NCBI GenBank assembly: GCA_964461295.1
Contig: CAYWTX010000221.1
Span: forward strand, 1 to 7,071
Direction: 5' to 3'
Source of the DNA: CAYWTX01 sp964461295
GTDB lineage: Bacteria > Planctomycetota > Phycisphaerae > SM23-33
Length of the DNA stretch: 7,071 bases
Shown here one piece after another: positions 4,388 to 7,071 of this stretch. Every line of letters starts with the position of its first letter. Positions within the stretch are counted from its first letter, which is position 1. The translations under genes and the position numbers were made by a program. A model generated the notes under the pieces. It was not told the origin of the DNA, did no database searches, and saw nothing but the letters and a program-made list of their open reading frames with translations.

Positions 4388-6448
4388 ATGTCGGGAACGC
4401 GAAGTTTGCTGTCGGCGGCCTTGCTGACCGCCGCTTGCGCCGGCGGTTGCGTTTCGTCCGGGCCCGTCGACGTGAACTATGTCACCCGCTACCAGGAGTC
4501 CCTGGCCGCCCGCGGCGCGCAGGATCGCGGCAAGGAAGGTGCCGAGCCCATGACGCCCGGGAAGACCGCCGCCGGGCCGGAGCTTGCCACCCAGCAGCCG
4601 CAGGTCGTCGGCGAGATCCGCGTCGCCCAGGCGCACCGCATCGTGAAGGACACCGAGGGCAAGCCCCTCCGCGACGAACAGGGCCGCATGAGCGTGCGCC
4701 TGGTTCGCATCGAGCGGCAGTTTGATCGGGACCCCAACAAGGCCGGCGCCCTCACCGTCCGGGCCGAGGACGAGGCCGAGTACGAGCTGGGCACCGCGCA
4801 GGTCAAGACCCTCGACGAGTTGCCCAAGGAGTTCCGCCTCGATGCCGACACGGTCGGGCCCGAGCAGATGGAACTCGTCGAGCCCATCCGCGTCGCCTCC
4901 GGCAGCGGCGAACGGCTCTACTCCAGCAGCGCGGTCGGCGTCGTTCCGCTCACGCTGGACGAGGCCATCATGCGGGCGCTGGCCAACAGCCTGGAAATCC
5001 GCGTCGTCAGCTTCGACCCGGCCATCTCGCGCGAGGAAATGATCCAGGCGGCCGCCGCGTTCGACGCCGTGCTGGTCGGCGGCTTGAAGATGAACAAGCA
5101 GGACAACATGCCTGCCAGTTCGCTGGTGGGTTCGCAGAACAAGGTGATGCAGTACAGCCTCGGCGTCAAGCAGCACACCCTCACCGGGGCCGACTACTCG
5201 TTGCAGTACGCCCTGACGCGCACGTGGGACGACAGCCCGTTCGACGACCCCGGCCTGAGGACCCGCTGGGAGCCGACGCTGGTGATGCAGGTGACCCAGC
5301 CGCTGCTGCGCGACTTCGGCCCGGCCGTCAACCTCGCCAAGCTCCGCGTCGCCCGGCTCAACAAGAAGGTCAGCGACCAGCAGTTTCGCGACCGCGTCGA
5401 GCAGATCGTCAACCAGGTCATCGGCAACTACTGGTTCCTGACGCAGGCCCGCCGCAACTACCGCATCCAGCAGTCGCTGCTCCGTAGCACCCTGCTGACC
5501 TACCGGACGGTCTACGGCCGGCGGCGCGGCGACGCCGCCATGGTCGTCATCAAGCAGGCCGAGGCGTCGGTGAAGATTCGCGAGGCGGCGCTCATCCGGG
5601 CTCGCCGCGGCATCTTCGACGCCCAGGACCGCATGGTGAAACTGCTGGCCGACCCCCAGCTCAACCTGCTGGCCAAGATCGAGGTCGTGCCCGCCACGCC
5701 GCTGGCCGAGCAGCCCATCCGCCTGGACAATGCCGAGCAGTTGCTCATCGCCCTGCGGAACAACCCCGTGCTGGAGCAGGCCCGTCTGGGCATCAGCGTC
5801 GCCCAGGTGAGCGTGGACGTGGCGCGCAACCAGCTCCTTCCCCGCCTGGACCTGCAAGCCACCGCCGGCATTCAGGGCCTGGCCCACAGCGTCGAGAACG
5901 CCAACGAGGTCATGTTCAACGGCGACTTCGCCAGCTACGGCCTGCAACTCACCTTCGAGGTCCCCATCGGCAACCGCGAGCGGTGCGCCCTGCTGCGACA
6001 GCGGCAGTTCGAGAAGACCAAGTCCATCGTCCAACTCCAGGAACTGGCCGACCAGGTGAGCGTCGCCGTCAACCAGAGCGTCCGGCAGGTGGAGCTGGCG
6101 TACCTGGAACTGCTGGCCCAGCGCGACGCCGTCCGCGCCTCGCGCGACCAGCTCACCGGCCTGAAGGCCCGCTGGGACATCGTCGAGAAGACCCCCGAGT
6201 TCACGCGAACCCTCCTGGCCGCACAGGAAACCCTCGCCGGGACCGAGGCCGCCGAACTCCAGTCCGTCATCGACTTCAACACCGCCCTGGCCGATCTTGC
6301 GCGAGCCACCGGCGTGGTCCTGTCCACCCACGGCGTGAAGGTCGACATGGAGAAGCTGTCCGAGTCGCTGCGCCAGGGCGTGGTGCCGACGACCCAGCCG
6401 GCCTGTTGCCCGAAGACCGTCGAAATGCCCTGCACGATCGTCGAATGA
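4388..6448 (+). CDS. TolC-family outer membrane efflux lipoprotein
   Basis: A 686-residue outer membrane factor; such proteins form trimeric barrels with long periplasmic helices that carry substrates exported by inner membrane pumps across the outer membrane. The start at 4388 is set by AAGAGGA at good spacing (4379 would add three residues). The N-terminus MSGTRSLLSAALLTAACAGGCVSS is a signal peptide with lipobox-like Cys at 17 or 21, as in OprM-type lipoproteins. Residues 25-185 are an extra polar N-terminal region absent from typical TolC (about 450-490 residues). The TolC fold starts at VPLTLDEAIMRALANSLEIRV (from about residue 186). It has two helical repeats with QVTQPLLRDFGPAVNLAKLRVA in the first and LRNNPVLEQARLGISVAQVSVDVARNQLLPRLDL in the second. 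No pump or membrane fusion gene adjoins, so the partner is unknown. Confidence 0.88.
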   Translation: MSGTRSLLSAALLTAACAGGCVSSGPVDVNYVTRYQESLAARGAQDRGKEGAEPMTPGKTAAGPELATQQPQVVGEIRVAQAHRIVKDTEGKPLRDEQGRMSVRLVRIERQFDRDPNKAGALTVRAEDEAEYELGTAQVKTLDELPKEFRLDADTVGPEQMELVEPIRVASGSGERLYSSSAVGVVPLTLDEAIMRALANSLEIRVVSFDPAISREEMIQAAAAFDAVLVGGLKMNKQDNMPASSLVGSQNKVMQYSLGVKQHTLTGADYSLQYALTRTWDDSPFDDPGLRTRWEPTLVMQVTQPLLRDFGPAVNLAKLRVARLNKKVSDQQFRDRVEQIVNQVIGNYWFLTQARRNYRIQQSLLRSTLLTYRTVYGRRRGDAAMVVIKQAEASVKIREAALIRARRGIFDAQDRMVKLLADPQLNLLAKIEVVPATPLAEQPIRLDNAEQLLIALRNNPVLEQARLGISVAQVSVDVARNQLLPRLDLQATAGIQGLAHSVENANEVMFNGDFASYGLQLTFEVPIGNRERCALLRQRQFEKTKSIVQLQELADQVSVAVNQSVRQVELAYLELLAQRDAVRASRDQLTGLKARWDIVEKTPEFTRTLLAAQETLAGTEAAELQSVIDFNTALADLARATGVVLSTHGVKVDMEKLSESLRQGVVPTTQPACCPKTVEMPCTIVE

Positions 6449-6569
6449 ATTGCCGCCTCCAAATGGGAAGGAAGCGGCCGGGGACGACGAGGAGAACGAA
6501 AACCAGGACGAGTACGAGCAGGGATGGACCGTTCCGCTCGTCCTCGTGCTCGGCTGCATCTTCATCGCC

Positions 6570-6734
6570 ATGGACGTATCCAGAATCCATCGTCTCCTTC
6601 GGCTCATCACGCTGCTCCAGAGCGGCCGGGGGTACACCGCGACCGATCTGGCGCGGGAGCTGGAGGTCAGCCGCAGGACGGTCTTCCGCGATCTGAACGT
6701 TCTGGAGATGGCGCACCACTGCTGTCCAAGATAA
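6570..6734 (+). pseudogene. YafY/DeoR-type HTH transcriptional regulator, truncated
   Basis: From ATG 6570 the frame reads MDVSRIHRLLRLITLLQSGR, then GYTATDLARELEVSRRTVFRDLNVLEMA, a clean winged-helix HTH of the YafY/WYL-domain regulator type. An intact protein would have about 300 or more residues with a C-terminal WYL or effector domain. Similarity stops at about base 6713, and after six unrelated residues the frame ends at TAA 6732-6734. What follows belongs to an insertion sequence, so the gene was most likely cut by that insertion. The frame is open back to 6450, but the residues between (acid-rich, then VPLVLVLGC) show no family match. No good Shine-Dalgarno precedes 6570. If expressed, the fragment could still bind DNA without its sensor domain. 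Confidence 0.7.
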
Positions 6735-7071
6735 TCGCGGCGTAGTGTCCTGCCTGGCTTTTCTGGGGTGATTCTGCTCGGATTGCTGGGTTTTGGACGG
6801 CCTCAAGCCTTCCTGCGACTGGCTTCCGCTCCGTCCTTCGCCGCCGCCGTTTCAGGTTCCCCCGTTTTGCTGTCCAGGATATTCGCAAAAAGTGGCAACG
6901 CATATTCCAGCGGCTCCGACGCCGGATACGCATACGGTTCCTCCAGCCATTTCCACAAGTCACGGTACGTCAGCAGGTTCATCCGCAGCATGGCGGCCAG
7001 GTTCGACAGGCTCCAGCCGAAGCTCGACCGCAACTGCATCAGCTTCAGCAGCAGCATGCTGATCAATGCTG
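6714..7071. mobile_element. Insertion sequence, one end (continues beyond the window)
   Basis: Sequence from the broken HTH gene (about 6714) to the right edge holds the 3' part of a transposase gene on the minus strand plus about 90 bases of end sequence. The exact boundary is not fixed: CACTGCTGTCC (6717-6727) is a candidate terminal sequence, but the opposite end and target duplication lie outside the window. Confidence 0.55.
6803..7071 (-). CDS. IS4-like transposase, C-terminal part (5' partial)
   Basis: The minus-strand frame is open to the right edge and ends at TGA (6803-6805). It begins with LISMLLLKLMQLRSSFGWSL, followed by SNLAAMLRMNLLTYRDLWKWLEEP. This hydrophobic SFGWSLSNLAAMLR-NL-TYRDLW-W pattern is, from memory, the C-terminal end of IS4-superfamily transposases common in planctomycetes. 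The last 40 or so residues are a polar, probably disordered tail ending in Lys/Arg. The catalytic DDE core is outside the window, so intactness cannot be judged. The element lies directly after the truncated HTH gene in opposite orientation. Confidence 0.6.
   Translation of the reverse strand, partial: ALISMLLLKLMQLRSSFGWSLSNLAAMLRMNLLTYRDLWKWLEEPYAYPASEPLEYALPLFANILDSKTGEPETAAAKDGAEASRRKA

Noticed and set aside
6484..6560. Small membrane protein (VPLVLVLGCIFIA) or imperfect GACGAG/CTCGTC palindrome upstream of the HTH gene
   Set aside because: The alternating Asp/Glu and Leu/Val coding comes from GACGAG/CTCGTC-type low-complexity DNA. There is no start signal and no separate gene can be supported.
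4238..6637. Long minus-strand open frame (799 codons) opposite the TolC-family gene
   Set aside because: It is the antisense shadow of the GC-rich TolC gene. Its residues are low-complexity Gly/Val/Leu/Asp/His repeats with no family match, while the plus strand gives clear TolC motifs.
6449..6734. HTH gene starting upstream at TTG 6450
   Set aside because: The 40 extra residues have no family match, and members of this regulator family begin at the MDVSRIHRLLRLI segment, so ATG 6570 is preferred.

Overview
The window looks like a high-GC chromosomal segment of a planctomycete or related PVC-group bacterium. This is inferred from the protein styles (RHS repeat protein, a long lipoprotein-type TolC homologue, a divergent phosphohexomutase, a YafY/WYL-type regulator) and from the palindromic intergenic repeats. 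No marker gene fixes the taxonomy.

Left part (1-1382): the 3' end of an RHS/YD-repeat polymorphic toxin gene whose 5' end lies outside the window. It holds the RHS core motif, a DPMGL cleavage-type motif, a Gly/Ala-rich hydrophobic stretch and a short C-terminal toxin-like domain of a family I cannot name. It overlaps by 4 bases (ATGA) a 149-residue gene that is very probably the cognate immunity protein. The toxin tail and immunity gene look clearly less GC-rich than the rest of the window.

Middle part (1383-2843): about 1.45 kb without an intact gene. In order it holds REP-like repeats (copies of GGGAAACTAGGGACGCGCCC and a perfect hairpin), two GGGACAC-type repeats, a roughly 200-bp MITE-like compound inverted repeat made of nested palindromes, the N-terminal remnant of an IS630-type transposase (minus strand), two more hairpins, and what looks like the C-terminal DNA-binding remnant of an AraC-family regulator broken by an in-frame stop.

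Right part (2844-7071): two divergently transcribed intact genes share a 173-bp intergenic region. One is a phosphomannomutase/phosphoglucomutase-superfamily protein (minus) that keeps the metal loop but has altered substrate loops. The other is a TolC-family outer membrane efflux lipoprotein (plus), preceded by a strong sigma70-like promoter and a well-spaced Shine-Dalgarno. Downstream, a YafY/DeoR-type HTH regulator is cut off after about 48 residues, apparently by an insertion sequence whose transposase C-terminus (minus strand) runs off the right edge.

No single pathway links the genes. The layout is a polymorphic toxin-immunity tip, a zone of decayed mobile elements, then housekeeping-like envelope genes, with a further IS insertion at the right. 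The items most worth following up are the unassigned toxin/immunity pair, the compound palindromic element and the substrate-loop changes in the phosphohexomutase.
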